From Shewanella psychrophila (GTDB lineage Bacteria > Pseudomonadota > Gammaproteobacteria > Enterobacterales > Shewanellaceae): a DNA stretch of 64,000 bases. Of the stretch, positions 8,311-17,956 are shown in pieces. Within the stretch, counting starts at the first letter, position 1. Each line of letters opens with the position of its first letter. The notes under the pieces are model-generated. The model saw only the letters and a list, made by a program, of their open reading frames with translations, made no database searches and was not told where the DNA came from. The DNA lies in assembly GCF_002005305.1 (NCBI RefSeq), contig NZ_CP014782.1, positions 558,001-622,000 on the forward strand. Reading direction: 5' to 3'. The translations under genes were made by a program, and so were the position numbers.

Positions 8311-10680
8311 GTGCAGCAATATGTACTCTGGTATCAAGAATTAGGCATGGGTGACGTCAACAAGGTAGGCGGTAAGAATGCTTCTCTTGGAGAGATGATT
8401 AGCAACTTAGCTAATGCAGGCGTTCAAGTGCCTGGCGGTTTTGCCACCACCTCTTACGCGTTCAATGAGTTTCTTGAACAAAGCGGACTGAACCAGAAGA
8501 TATACGACATTCTAGATGTTCTAGATGTAGATGACGTGAACGCACTCGCTACAGCCGGTGCACAGATCAGACAATGGGTGATAGATACCCCATTCCACCC
8601 CGAATTTGAGCAGGCCGTAAGAGATTCTTACGACAAGCTTTCCTCTGAAACTAAGGATGCGTCTTTCGCAGTTCGCTCTTCAGCGACTGCAGAAGATATG
8701 CCCGATGCATCATTTGCCGGTCAGCAAGAAACCTTCCTTAACGTTAAAGGTTATGACGCAGTTCTTATAGCGATGAAGCATGTATTTGCTTCCTTGTTCA
8801 ACGATCGCGCTATCTCTTACCGCGTTCACCAAGGTTATGACCATAAAGGTGTCGCTCTGTCTGCTGGCGTGCAGCGCATGGTTCGCTCTGACACTGCAGC
8901 TTCCGGTGTTATGTTCACGATGGACACTGAGTCGGGCAACAATGATGTGGTATTTATTACCTCTTCATTCGGCCTGGGTGAAATGGTTGTACAAGGCGCG
9001 GTCAACCCAGATGAGTTTTATGTCCACAAGCCAATTTTAACCGCCGGCCACCAAGCGGTTGTTCGTCGCAACATCGGCAGCAAGCTGATTCAGATGGTGT
9101 ATTCCGATGATGAGTCCCATGGCAAGCAAGTCAAGATTGAAGATGTTGTCGCTGAGAAGCGTCGCGAATTCTCAATCAATGACGACGAAGTCATGGAACT
9201 GGCTAAACAAGCCATGGTCATCGAAAAGCACTACGGACGTCCAATGGACATCGAGTGGGCTAAAGATGGCAATGACGGTAAGCTTTATATCGTTCAAGCT
9301 CGCCCAGAGACTGTGCGTTCTCGTGAAGATGTACAGTTGATTGAACGCTATCATCTTAAGACTAAGGGTGAGGTACTCTGTGAAGGCCGCGCCATCGGTC
9401 ATAAGATAGGCAGTGGTGTGGCTAAGGTTCTGGCTTCAATTGAAGACATGGACCAGATTAAAGAGGGTGATGTACTGGTCACCGATATGACAGATCCCGA
9501 TTGGGAGCCTATCATGAAACGCGCCAGCGCCATTATCACTAATCGTGGTGGTCGTACGTGCCATGCGGCAATTATCGCCCGTGAATTAGGTGTACCAGCT
9601 GTTGTAGGTTGTGGTGACGTGACCGAGCGCATCAAGACAGGTCAAAACATTACAGTTTCTTGCTCAGAGGGAGATACTGGTTTCATCTATGAAGGTATTC
9701 AGGAGTTTGAAGTCACTTCATCTCGTGTCGATTCTATGCCTGATCTTCCAATGAAGATCATGATGAACGTGGGTAACCCGGACAGAGCGTTCGATTTTGC
9801 ACGCCTTCCTAATGCCGGTGTTGGCCTTGCGCGTCTTGAGTTCATCATCAACCGTATGATTGGTATTCATCCTAAGGCGCTACTTGAGTTCAATCAGCAA
9901 GATGCTGCGCTTCAGGAAGAAATTCACGAGATGATCGCGGGCTATTCATCCCCTGTTGAGTTCTATATTGCACGTCTCGTCGAAGGCATGGCGACTATCG
10001 CATCTGCTTTCTATCCGAAGAAAGTGATTATTCGTATGTCTGACTTTAAGTCGAACGAATACGCTAACTTGGTAGGTGGTGACAGATACGAGCCTGAAGA
10101 AGAGAACCCTATGTTGGGCTTCCGTGGTGCTAGTCGCTACATCTCTGACTCTTTCCGTGACTGTTTCGCACTGGAATGTGAAGCCATCAAGCGTGTCCGT
10201 AATGAGATGGGTCTGACTAACGTCGAGATCATGATCCCATTCGTTCGTACTCTAGGTGAAGCGGCTCAGGTGATTGAGCTACTGAAAGAGGAAGGTCTTG
10301 AGCGCGGTAAAGATGGTCTTCGCGTCATCATGATGTGTGAACTGCCTTCTAATGCATTGCTTGCGGAGCAGTTCCTTGAGTACTTCGATGGTTTCTCTAT
10401 CGGATCTAACGATTTGACTCAGCTGACGCTAGGTCTGGATCGCGACTCTGGTATCATCAGCCACCTGTTTGATGAGCGTAACGAAGCGGTTAAAATCCTG
10501 CTAGCTATGGCCATTAAAGCGGCTAAGGCTAAGGGTGCATATGTTGGCATTTGTGGTCAGGGACCTTCAGATCATGCAGATTTCGCAGCCTGGTTAGTTG
10601 AGCAAGGCATAGATACCGTATCACTGAATCCAGATACTGTAATTGATACCTGGTTATACTTGGGTAAAGAAAACAGTTAA
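8311..10680 (+). CDS. ppsA: Phosphoenolpyruvate synthase
   Basis: Converts pyruvate and ATP to PEP, AMP and phosphate in gluconeogenesis (789 aa, usual length). It has an N-terminal nucleotide-binding domain with RSSATAEDMPDASFAGQ, a central swivelling domain with the phospho-carrier His418 in GGRTCHAAIIARELG, and a C-terminal PEP-binding barrel with ARLEFIINRMIGIHP and GSNDLTQLTLG. The start codon is GTG at 8311, preceded by GCGGAGAT. It is divergent from its regulator ppsR. The PEP it makes is a substrate of the nearby AroH. Confidence 0.97.
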   Translation: MQQYVLWYQELGMGDVNKVGGKNASLGEMISNLANAGVQVPGGFATTSYAFNEFLEQSGLNQKIYDILDVLDVDDVNALATAGAQIRQWVIDTPFHPEFEQAVRDSYDKLSSETKDASFAVRSSATAEDMPDASFAGQQETFLNVKGYDAVLIAMKHVFASLFNDRAISYRVHQGYDHKGVALSAGVQRMVRSDTAASGVMFTMDTESGNNDVVFITSSFGLGEMVVQGAVNPDEFYVHKPILTAGHQAVVRRNIGSKLIQMVYSDDESHGKQVKIEDVVAEKRREFSINDDEVMELAKQAMVIEKHYGRPMDIEWAKDGNDGKLYIVQARPETVRSREDVQLIERYHLKTKGEVLCEGRAIGHKIGSGVAKVLASIEDMDQIKEGDVLVTDMTDPDWEPIMKRASAIITNRGGRTCHAAIIARELGVPAVVGCGDVTERIKTGQNITVSCSEGDTGFIYEGIQEFEVTSSRVDSMPDLPMKIMMNVGNPDRAFDFARLPNAGVGLARLEFIINRMIGIHPKALLEFNQQDAALQEEIHEMIAGYSSPVEFYIARLVEGMATIASAFYPKKVIIRMSDFKSNEYANLVGGDRYEPEEENPMLGFRGASRYISDSFRDCFALECEAIKRVRNEMGLTNVEIMIPFVRTLGEAAQVIELLKEEGLERGKDGLRVIMMCELPSNALLAEQFLEYFDGFSIGSNDLTQLTLGLDRDSGIISHLFDERNEAVKILLAMAIKAAKAKGAYVGICGQGPSDHADFAAWLVEQGIDTVSLNPDTVIDTWLYLGKENS

Positions 10681-10709
10681 TTATTCTTAAAATAGAATAA
10701 GCTAATTTG

Positions 10710-10737
10710 AAAAGCCGCTGTATAGCGGCTTTTTTTT
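10710..10737 (+). terminator. Rho-independent terminator of ppsA
   Basis: Perfect stem AAAGCCGCT/AGCGGCTTT with GTAT loop, followed by T8. Confidence 0.93.
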
Positions 10738-10797
10738 GTGTCAAATTTTTATATAATAGCGCTCATAATTACATAAATATAATAGACAGAAACATAT

Positions 10798-13700
10798 ATG
10801 TTACCTAACGCTAAGCTGCCTAAGTTATCCCATGAAAATACCCTTGAGCCTGAATACCTTGCCTTCTTAATCGCGCTCGAACAAAGTGAATTCAGCGGTG
10901 ACATAGACAAGCGTTACAGTGCACGCTTAGCTCAGGCAACGGATAACTCAGTCTATCAATTTCTGCCACAGGCTGTCTTATACCCAAGGAATCAACAAGA
11001 TGTGTCTCTTGCCCTTGAACTAGCTTCACGAAAAGAGTTCGATACTGTGGTCTTCAGTGCTCGCGGCGGTGGCACAGGCACCAATGGCCAGTCACTGACT
11101 CATGGTTTTATCTTAGATCTTTCTCGTTACCTCAATAGCGTGCTGGAGATCAACGCCGAGGAAGGGTGGGTGAGAGTTGAGGCCGGTGTGGTCAAGGATG
11201 CTCTCAACGATGCGCTGAGGGAGCACGGCTTCTTCTTCAGTCCGGATCTGTCGACATCGAACCGCGCAACCATGGGAGGCATGATAAATACAGACGCTTC
11301 AGGGGCGGGCTCTCTGGTCTATGGCAAGACTTCCGATCATGTACTCGAGCTATCCAGCGTATTATATGATGGCAGCATATTGAATACTTATGCAATTAAG
11401 CGTGAAGAAGTGAAAAATGTCACCGGAATCACCAATAATCCATTAGGTCAGCAATTAATCGCTAAGATTGCCGATATGTGCAGTGACAATCGTGGTGAGA
11501 TCGAAATACGTTTTCCTAAGCTCAATCGATTTCTCACCGGATATGATCTGAAAAATGTCTGGAATGATGAGTTAACCGAATTTAACCTGTCGCGTATTTT
11601 AACTGGCTCCGAAGGCACTTTAGCGGTGATCACTGAGGCTAAATTAGATATCACGCCTCTGCCTGATGTACGTATGATGGTCAACATCAAATATGACTCA
11701 TTCGAGTCTGCGCTGCGCCATGCCCCCGAGCTGGTCAAAGCCAACGCTACAGTAGTTGAAACTGTCGATTCTAAGGTTCTCAATTTAGCGCAACAAGATA
11801 TTATCTGGCACTCTGTCTCTGAGCTGATTAAAGATGTGCCTGGCAGTCGTATCGATGGCTTGAACATGGTGGAGTTTGCCGGTGAAAGAGAGGACGTTGA
11901 AGCGAGAGTATCGACACTTATTTCCAGTCTGGATACTCAGCTTGCGGCAGGTTCTTGTGGTTTACTGGGTTATCAGCAGACAAGCGATAAAGCCAGTATC
12001 AATATGATCTACGCCATGCGTAAGAAGGCGGTTGGTTTGCTAGGGGCGATGAAGGGGCGGCGTAAGCCCATAGCCTTTGCCGAAGATACCGCGGTGCCGC
12101 CGGAGAAGCTAGCCGACTTTATTATGGAGTTTAGGGCCTTGCTCGACAGCCATAAATTACAATATGGCATGTTTGGTCATGTGGATGCGGGGGTATTGCA
12201 TGTGAGGCCAGCGCTGGACATGTGTGATATCAATGACGAAAAATTGTTGAAGCAAGTTTCCGATCAAGTCGCTGAATTGACCCTTAAATATGGCGGCTTG
12301 ATGTGGGGAGAGCACGGTAAAGGGGTGCGCGGTGAGTATGGCCCCGCGGTATTTGGTGAACATCTGTATGGCCTGCTCGAAGAGGTGAAGGGCTTGTTCG
12401 ATCCCCATAATAAGCTCAATCCGGGCAAGCTGGTGGCGCCCAAAGGTGCTGGTACATTAATCTACAATGTCGATAGTGCCAAACGTGGCAGCTTAGATCG
12501 ACAGATCCCAATACAGACCCGAGATGCATTCCCCGATGTGATGAACTGTAATGGTAATGGCCTGTGTTTTAACTACAGCAGCTATTCACCCATGTGTCCC
12601 TCATTTAAGGCCACAGGTGACAGAGTTCAATCGCCGAAGGGTCGTGCGGGCTTGATGCGAGAGTGGCTGCGTCTGCTCGAAAAAGAAGGTGTGGATGTTG
12701 TAGAGCTTGCTAAACAAAAGCCTCAGGGTTTGCTGCAAAGGGCTCAAAATAGCTTAAAAGCCAAGAGTGAGTATGACTATTCTCATGAAGTCATGGAGTC
12801 TTTGAAGGGCTGTTTAGCCTGTAAGGCCTGTGCATCTCAGTGTCCGGTTAAGGTCGATGTGCCTAAGTTTAGGGCGCAATTTTTTAATATCTACTACCAG
12901 AGGTATCTACGTCCGGCAAAAGATTATCTAGTGGTCGGCATCGAAGATTCTCTACCCTTGATGGCTATCGCACCCAGATTGACAAACGCGGTGGCTCAAA
13001 ACGGCGTCAGTCAATGGGTGATCAAGAAGTCTTTAGGCTATGTGGATGCGCCGGCTTTATCTGTGCCTACTCTTAAGCAGAAATTGGATGGTCATGGGTG
13101 TAGGGGTTACGATCTTGAGGCGCTGGAGGCTATTAGTGATGATGAACGTCATCAATATGTCTTGGTTGTACAGGACCCATTTAATAGCTTCTATGAGGCC
13201 GACACGGTTTATCATTTCATCAAGCTCATTGAGAAGATGGGGCTTAAGCCAGTGTTGTTGCCCTATAAACCTAATGGTAAGCCCATCCATATTAAAGGTT
13301 TCTTGGATAAATTTGCTAAGACGGCTCAATCCTCGGCAGATTTTTTGACCAAGTTGCACGCATTGAACATGCCCATGGTGGGGGTAGATCCTGCCATGGT
13401 GCTATGTTACCGCGATGAATATCGAGAAGTGTTAGGTGATGCCAGAGGAGATTTCGAGGTTAAGCTGTCCAGCGAGTGGCTGCTTGAGGCGATAAAATCC
13501 ATGCCTGCGGTGACGGAGCAGGTTAATCAAACAGGCTTTACTTGGTTTAGTCACTGTACTGAATCAACCGCTAAGCCGAGTACTGGCGCCGAGTGGAAGA
13601 CGATTTTTTCTCACTTTGGTGCCAAACTTGAAACTGTCAGTCTAGGGTGTTGCGGTATGGCTGGTACCTATGGTCATGAACTCGAAAACAAAGAACGTTC

Positions 13701-13854
13701 TAAATCCTTGTATGAGATGTCATGGGAGAAGGCTATGGAGGCGGTGCCTCAGGAGCAGGTTTTGGTGTCGGGTTACTCTTGTCGAAGTCAGGTGAAGCGT
13801 TTTGGTGGTTTCAAACCAAGGCATCCGGTGCAGGCTTTACTGAACTTACTTTAA
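10798..13854 (+). CDS. ydiJ: FAD/FMN and Fe-S dehydrogenase, YdiJ-type (D-2-hydroxyacid)
   Basis: 1018-residue fused oxidoreductase, the same length as E. coli YdiJ, which has been described as a D-2-hydroxyglutarate dehydrogenase. The N-terminal FAD-binding type 4 domain (about 45-290) shows FSARGGGTGTNGQSL and GGMINTDASGAGS. A FAD-oxidase C domain follows to about 545, with a FGHVDAGVLHVRP metal/substrate motif. Next come a ferredoxin-like segment with the Cys clusters CNGNGLC and CLACKACASQCP, and a C-terminal Cys-rich domain with GCCGMAGTYGHE. Close linkage to ppsA is also seen in E. coli. The exact substrate is inferred from the YdiJ relation; D-lactate is an alternative. Confidence 0.88.
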   Translation: MLPNAKLPKLSHENTLEPEYLAFLIALEQSEFSGDIDKRYSARLAQATDNSVYQFLPQAVLYPRNQQDVSLALELASRKEFDTVVFSARGGGTGTNGQSLTHGFILDLSRYLNSVLEINAEEGWVRVEAGVVKDALNDALREHGFFFSPDLSTSNRATMGGMINTDASGAGSLVYGKTSDHVLELSSVLYDGSILNTYAIKREEVKNVTGITNNPLGQQLIAKIADMCSDNRGEIEIRFPKLNRFLTGYDLKNVWNDELTEFNLSRILTGSEGTLAVITEAKLDITPLPDVRMMVNIKYDSFESALRHAPELVKANATVVETVDSKVLNLAQQDIIWHSVSELIKDVPGSRIDGLNMVEFAGEREDVEARVSTLISSLDTQLAAGSCGLLGYQQTSDKASINMIYAMRKKAVGLLGAMKGRRKPIAFAEDTAVPPEKLADFIMEFRALLDSHKLQYGMFGHVDAGVLHVRPALDMCDINDEKLLKQVSDQVAELTLKYGGLMWGEHGKGVRGEYGPAVFGEHLYGLLEEVKGLFDPHNKLNPGKLVAPKGAGTLIYNVDSAKRGSLDRQIPIQTRDAFPDVMNCNGNGLCFNYSSYSPMCPSFKATGDRVQSPKGRAGLMREWLRLLEKEGVDVVELAKQKPQGLLQRAQNSLKAKSEYDYSHEVMESLKGCLACKACASQCPVKVDVPKFRAQFFNIYYQRYLRPAKDYLVVGIEDSLPLMAIAPRLTNAVAQNGVSQWVIKKSLGYVDAPALSVPTLKQKLDGHGCRGYDLEALEAISDDERHQYVLVVQDPFNSFYEADTVYHFIKLIEKMGLKPVLLPYKPNGKPIHIKGFLDKFAKTAQSSADFLTKLHALNMPMVGVDPAMVLCYRDEYREVLGDARGDFEVKLSSEWLLEAIKSMPAVTEQVNQTGFTWFSHCTESTAKPSTGAEWKTIFSHFGAKLETVSLGCCGMAGTYGHELENKERSKSLYEMSWEKAMEAVPQEQVLVSGYSCRSQVKRFGGFKPRHPVQALLNLL

Positions 13855-13873
13855 TCATTGTCGCAAATGATAT

Positions 13874-13901
13874 AAAAAGGCTAGGTTATCCTAGCCTTTT
13901 T
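13874..13901 (+). terminator. Rho-independent terminator of ydiJ-like gene
   Basis: AAAAAGGCTAGG-TTAT-CCTAGCCTTTTT: perfect stem, T-tract. Confidence 0.92.
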
Positions 13902-13944
13902 ATTGGTTTTCTATTAATAGTTTGGCAATTGGTATGGGGATGAA

Positions 13945-14397
13945 ATGAGCAAAAAAACAGAAAATAGCAAGGTTGAGGGAGTCGATATTGCATTGAAGCA
14001 ATTGAGGCAAGGTAATGCCTTATGTATGGAAACGGTTTTATTTCATATCGATAACCAAGGGCAGTGGTTTTACCAAAATGAATCTCTGCCAACAAAGTTT
14101 GCGCGTCTGTTCAGTAGTATTTTGCACTGTATCGAGCAAGAGTACTTTCTGATCACACCCGTTGAGAAACTTAAGGTATCGGTGGAATCAGTTCCTCTCA
14201 TTATCGTTGATTATCAAGCGCTAGAAAGCGGAAGTTTTGAGCTGGTGACAAGTCTCGAGACCCAGTTTGATATCGAAGGAATAAATTCATTTACAATAGT
14301 GGAAGACGGCGTCTTCGTTGAGTTGTCTAATGGGCTAGCAGCTAAACTCGGTAGGGCCTGTTATTATCGATTCGTAGAAGAATACGTTCTGGAGTGA
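13945..14397 (+). CDS. DUF1285-family protein
   Basis: 150-residue cytoplasmic protein with no signal or membrane segment. It resembles the DUF1285 family by its order of motifs: FHIDNQGQWFYQNESLP, a central YFLITPVEKLKVSVE with ESVPLIIVDY, and a C-terminal FVELSNGLAAKLGRACYYR. The family has no established reaction. The gene stands alone between the ydiJ terminator and a MarR-type regulator, 132 bp upstream of the latter. The family call is from memory of the pattern and is fairly secure; the function is unknown. Confidence 0.75.
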   Translation: MSKKTENSKVEGVDIALKQLRQGNALCMETVLFHIDNQGQWFYQNESLPTKFARLFSSILHCIEQEYFLITPVEKLKVSVESVPLIIVDYQALESGSFELVTSLETQFDIEGINSFTIVEDGVFVELSNGLAAKLGRACYYRFVEEYVLE

Positions 14398-14529
14398 AGC
14401 TGGTATAAAGAAAATTTAAGTTAAGGCTTTGATGTTATATCGTTTTCATAATTAGTTTTGAGTATTGCTAGTTTCTTGTGAGCTTAGTGGTAGTATTAAA
14501 TTAGGTTCTTATTGAATTGGAGGTGCTAG

Positions 14530-14949
14530 TTGAAACATTATGAAAGTCTTGGTTACTTGGTATCTCACTTGAATATTGATCTTCAAAATGCACTAGATGA
14601 GAAACTCAAACGATACCAACTCGATATTAAGCTTTGGCCAGTTCTTTTTGCCCTTTGGCAAGAGGAGGGGATAACACAAACTGAATTATCAAAGCGCTGT
14701 GATGTAGCTAACTACACCATGACTAGACTATTAGACCAACTCCAATCACAAGGGTTAATACATCGCCACCAAGAAGCCGATAATCGTCGTGCCTTTCAGA
14801 TTTTTTTAACCGATATAGGCAAGGCTCTGGAACAAGATTTAATCTGTGAAGCCGAAAGGGTCAATGATAATTTTCTGGTAAACTTGTCGGAAGATGAGCA
14901 AGCGTCTTTTGTCCTCATGCTCAATAAGATTAATCGCTTTCCTACCTGA
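14530..14949 (+). CDS. MarR-family transcriptional regulator
   Basis: 139-residue winged-helix repressor or activator. The recognition region is visible as ITQTELSKRCDVANYTMTRLLDQLQSQGLI, with the wing in HRHQEADNRRAFQIFLTDIG. The length is that of the family. The start is a TTG at 14530, chosen because GGAGG sits at an ideal spacing before it (14518-14523). No in-frame ATG lies upstream of the conserved N-terminal helix. The ligand and targets are unknown; the small lipoprotein gene 44 bp downstream may be co-transcribed. Confidence 0.87.
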   Translation: MKHYESLGYLVSHLNIDLQNALDEKLKRYQLDIKLWPVLFALWQEEGITQTELSKRCDVANYTMTRLLDQLQSQGLIHRHQEADNRRAFQIFLTDIGKALEQDLICEAERVNDNFLVNLSEDEQASFVLMLNKINRFPT

Positions 14950-14993
14950 TCGGTTAAGATATGTGCCATTGGTCTCAATAGGCACTCATTAAA

Positions 14994-15407
14994 ATGTTCA
15001 AGTCTCCCTCTATCCTCGTCTGTTCTCTTTTGTTGAGTGCATGCTCTGTGAATCTTCAGCAGGCAGAAGATCCGTCTACAAAACAGCTTGTGAGGGAGAA
15101 AAATTCTTTCCAAGTTTATGTAACTAAAGTTGAGCTGGCATCAGGTTACACCTTAGTGGTGTCCGAAGGGCTATTGGAGCCGAGATCGATAGGAAGTGTT
15201 ACCGTAAAACTGTATCGGGATTTAACCCTAGGAGACTTTGTTTCGGCAGTCTCATTCTCCCGAGATGGGACCATATTCGAGTCGGTACTGGTTGAGAATG
15301 CTACGAACAAGCAACAGCTGTCAATTACCACTGTCACTGCAGGAAGTGGAAACTATCAAACTAGCCAATTCATCTGTATCCAAGGTGAGAAAATGAGTCT
15401 TTGCTAG
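14994..15407 (+). CDS. Putative lipoprotein of unknown function
   Basis: 137 residues. The N terminus has a short hydrophobic stretch and the lipobox LLLSAC with lipidated Cys17. The rest is beta-rich with no recognised domain; two Cys residues near the C terminus (FICIQGEKMSLC) could pair in the periplasm. It follows the MarR-type gene by 44 bp in the same direction and faces a convergent hypothetical gene. Lipoprotein export is inferred from the lipobox. Confidence 0.7.
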   Translation: MFKSPSILVCSLLLSACSVNLQQAEDPSTKQLVREKNSFQVYVTKVELASGYTLVVSEGLLEPRSIGSVTVKLYRDLTLGDFVSAVSFSRDGTIFESVLVENATNKQQLSITTVTAGSGNYQTSQFICIQGEKMSLC

Positions 15408-15477
15408 CGCATAGATGCTGAGCTGTTTATGCCTATCCGCCAGTGGCGTAACTGGCTGTGCTATTTAGTCAATGCTA

Positions 15478-15822
15478 TCAGTTTAGTAACAGTAACAGTA
15501 AGCCTGACAATGTCGCGAAGATAGTCATGTTTTGCAGTAACTTTCTACTCTTAACCAAGTTTTCTCTCCCCTGATTAATACTGGTAATGAAGCTGTTACT
15601 CTTATAAATCCGACAGATCATTTCTTCAGAGGTTGGGTCTATAAATAACTGAAAACGAAATGGTTTCCCATCATTTAGTTGAATGTTATGTTCACTGTTT
15701 TGGCCAAAGTTGAGTTTTCTTGAGACCCGTTTCCCATTGATATAAACTTGCTCTAAACCACACCAGTTGCTGGCCTGAAGTTCAATCACGTCTTGGTTGA
15801 GATCATACCTGAAAGTCACCAT
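15478..15822 (-). CDS. Hypothetical protein with C-terminal membrane segment
   Basis: 114 residues, not recognised. The N-terminal 80 residues look like a small beta domain (VIELQASNWCGLEQVYINGKRVS). The last 18 (MTIFATLSGLLLLLLN and before) form one membrane-spanning or tail-anchor segment. There is no signal peptide, so the beta domain is probably cytoplasmic. It is convergent with the lipoprotein gene. The start is the only ATG near a plausible ribosome site. Confidence 0.6.
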   Translation of the reverse strand: MVTFRYDLNQDVIELQASNWCGLEQVYINGKRVSRKLNFGQNSEHNIQLNDGKPFRFQLFIDPTSEEMICRIYKSNSFITSINQGRENLVKSRKLLQNMTIFATLSGLLLLLLN

Positions 15823-15949
15823 AGCATTTTCCTATGCGAGTAAACGAGCCTCTAAGTTAAGCTGACAAATATGACATTTTCCAGTGCAGTTTAATTAAAT
15901 TTCTGTGTCTGATTGGTATCTATTTGGCTGAGTTGGAAATTTATTTTTA

Positions 15950-15987
15950 GAAATAAAAAATGGGACAAAAATTTATATTTTGTCCCA
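15950..15987 (-). terminator. Rho-independent terminator of leucine dehydrogenase
   Basis: Perfect stem TGGGACAAAA/TTTTGTCCCA at 15961-15987; read on the minus strand it is followed by a T-rich tail. Confidence 0.85.
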
Positions 15988-16030
15988 TCAAAATAGTTAA
16001 AAAAACTGTAGTAATGTTACCGATATTTAC

Positions 16031-17065
16031 CTATTTTTTTGCCGCTTCGATGATCTTGCGTGCCATCTCATCGGCAACAGAAGCGGTTGTGCGATCTTGT
16101 GCATCTGATGCGTTAAAAATCGTCATCAAGGTGTTGTAGATTTCTTCGACTTTCTTCGTTGATATGCTTGCATCATAGTCTTTTTCGAAAGAGACATTGA
16201 TGATGCCACCGGCATTGATAACATAATCAGGTGCATAAAGAACTCCCATTTCTTTCAGCTTCTCGCCGTGACGTGCTTCGGCTAACTGATTATTGGCACA
16301 ACCTGCGACTATGCTGGCTTTAAGCAGTGGGATTGTAGTGTCGTTGATGGTAGCACCCAGTGCACAAGGCGCATAAATATCGACATCTTGATGATAAATA
16401 TCTTGAGGAGCAACGACTATGGCACCAAATTCGGCAGCAGCTTTATCTAGAGAAGCCTGATGTATGTCAGTGACGATGAGCTCTGCACCTTCTTGGTGTA
16501 GGTGACGACAGAGATAATAGCCAACATGACCCACACCTTGGACTGATATCTTGAGTCCCTTGAGTGAGTCGACACCTAGCTTATGCTTCGCCGCTGCTTT
16601 TATGCCTAAATAAGTTCCTAGTGCGGTGAAGGGCGATGGATCACCGCTCTTTCCTTCGAGTCCCGCCATGTAAGGCGTTTCTTCATGGGCGATCATGATG
16701 TCTTTTGTCGATACCCCGACATCCTCTGCGGAGTAATATTTACCACCCAGAGCGTCGATACAGCGACCAAAGGCGCGAAAGAGGGCTTCACGGTCTTGAA
16801 GTTTAGGGTCTGCGATGATGACAGACTTACCGCCACCCATGGTGAGCCCCGCGAGGGCGTTCTTATAGGTCATGCCACGTGATAGGCGTAACACATCGTT
16901 TAATGCCTCGTCATCTGACTCATAATTCCACATTCTACAACCGCCAACGGCCGGTCCAAGATTGGTGTTATGAATGGCAATGATGGCTTTTAAGCCACTT
17001 TCTTTGTCTTGACAAAATACGACCTGTTCATGATCGTCGAAAGAGATATGATTAAATACAGCCAC
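16031..17065 (-). CDS. ldh: Leucine dehydrogenase (Glu/Leu/Phe/Val family)
   Basis: NAD-dependent oxidative deaminase of branched-chain amino acids (344 aa). The N-terminal substrate domain contains GGCRMW and the catalytic Lys in LTMGGGKSVI. The C-terminal Rossmann domain has VQGVGHVGYYLCRHL, a GxGxxG dinucleotide motif. The length and the motif set fit leucine dehydrogenase better than hexameric glutamate dehydrogenase. It is a single-gene unit with its own terminator, divergent from the DUF4826-like gene across 253 bp. Leucine over valine or phenylalanine as preferred substrate is a family inference. Confidence 0.92.
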   Translation of the reverse strand: MAVFNHISFDDHEQVVFCQDKESGLKAIIAIHNTNLGPAVGGCRMWNYESDDEALNDVLRLSRGMTYKNALAGLTMGGGKSVIIADPKLQDREALFRAFGRCIDALGGKYYSAEDVGVSTKDIMIAHEETPYMAGLEGKSGDPSPFTALGTYLGIKAAAKHKLGVDSLKGLKISVQGVGHVGYYLCRHLHQEGAELIVTDIHQASLDKAAAEFGAIVVAPQDIYHQDVDIYAPCALGATINDTTIPLLKASIVAGCANNQLAEARHGEKLKEMGVLYAPDYVINAGGIINVSFEKDYDASISTKKVEEIYNTLMTIFNASDAQDRTTASVADEMARKIIEAAKK

Positions 17066-17318
17066 GTACAGTTCTCCACTTGGGGATGTAAACGCCAGGG
17101 CTCAAAGAGTTAGTCTGACGGCTTGTTATATTTATTGCAGAACGATAGCATTTAGCGATACTCTCGATAAAGTAAAGATTCGGATTAATTGTGATCTGTG
17201 TGGCAATCTAGCTTTCCACTTTACGTCAACGTAAAGCTGGTGGTTGTTTTAATGCTCAAATTGCATTAGAGAGTGAAGTGAAATCAATAAGTGTAGAATA
17301 ATAAGATAGGGATCCAGT

Positions 17319-17762
17319 ATGACGGAACAAGCAGTCGATCAAACTCCAGCGCTAACAGCAGAACAACAAGAAGAACTTAGGCAAGAGTGGATCAGAGAAC
17401 ATTTTCAAAAGGCGAACCACTTCTTAGCTGAAAAGGGCGTTATACCTAGTAAGGTCATTGCAGATGAGAGCCGTTATCTAGCCCCATATGTTGCGGTTTG
17501 GAAGATGGAGTCTAAGCAACCTAAGAAGCAGACGTTTTGGGTAATGTCAGGCGATCTTCCCTCGGATTATGTTGATGTGAAAGTGGCGGCAACGGCGCGA
17601 GATGCTCTACGTCATTTCTCTATGATGTGGCAATTAAAAGCCGAAAATTTACAAAAAAGTGGGGCTACAAATGAGCCGACTCAAGCCAAGTTTGCCCAAC
17701 TTTTGGTATCAAGGGCCGAAAGCTTGTATCACATTCATAACGATGAAAAACTCTGGGGCTAA
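17319..17762 (+). CDS. DUF4826-like conserved protein
   Basis: 147-residue soluble protein. The N-terminal helix is acidic and Gln-rich (LTAEQQEELRQEWIREHFQ), then AEKGVIPSKV and a core with FWVMSGDLPSDYVDV and ARDALRHFSMMWQLKAENL. I place it in DUF4826 from this pattern. It has no catalytic motif or known role. It is the last conserved gene before the accessory island: the direct repeat that bounds the island starts 76 bp after its stop codon. Confidence 0.68.
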   Translation: MTEQAVDQTPALTAEQQEELRQEWIREHFQKANHFLAEKGVIPSKVIADESRYLAPYVAVWKMESKQPKKQTFWVMSGDLPSDYVDVKVAATARDALRHFSMMWQLKAENLQKSGATNEPTQAKFAQLLVSRAESLYHIHNDEKLWG

Positions 17763-17837
17763 CATAAGCTTAGGTAGATGATTCTCTGATTTCAGAGACA
17801 TTCAATCGATAAACTGACTGCTGTTTTAAACACAGAG

Positions 17838-17918
17838 CATAAAAATCCCCACCAGAATACTGGTAGGGATTATCAATCATCTACACGCTCATTCAAGTGT
17901 TGTTAAACGATCGGCATT
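17838..17918. repeat. Left copy of island-bounding direct repeat
   Basis: 81 bp matching 29294-29375 in the same orientation, with 8 mismatches and one single-base gap by manual alignment. It contains a minus-strand terminator (hairpin CCCTACCAG-TATT-CTGGTGGGG) and a second conserved block ending AAACGATCGGCATT. Confidence 0.85.
17841..17870 (-). terminator. Terminator of the TonB-dependent receptor gene
   Basis: On the minus strand CCCTACCAG-TATT-CTGGTGGGG followed by ATTTTTATG. It lies inside the left direct repeat, about 90 bp after the receptor stop codon. Confidence 0.85.
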
Positions 17919-17956
17919 GCGATAATTATTAGCAATCTTTTAATATCTGAGATTAA

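Noticed and set aside
8185..8337. Longer N terminus of ppsR from 8337
   Set aside because: It would run through the divergent promoter region and overlap the ppsA start; ATG 8184 has a good ribosome site and begins the family-conserved sequence.
13722..13943. Open frame overlapping the ydiJ-like 3' end
   Set aside because: It lies mostly inside the real gene in another frame, spans a terminator, and has no ribosome site or recognisable domain.
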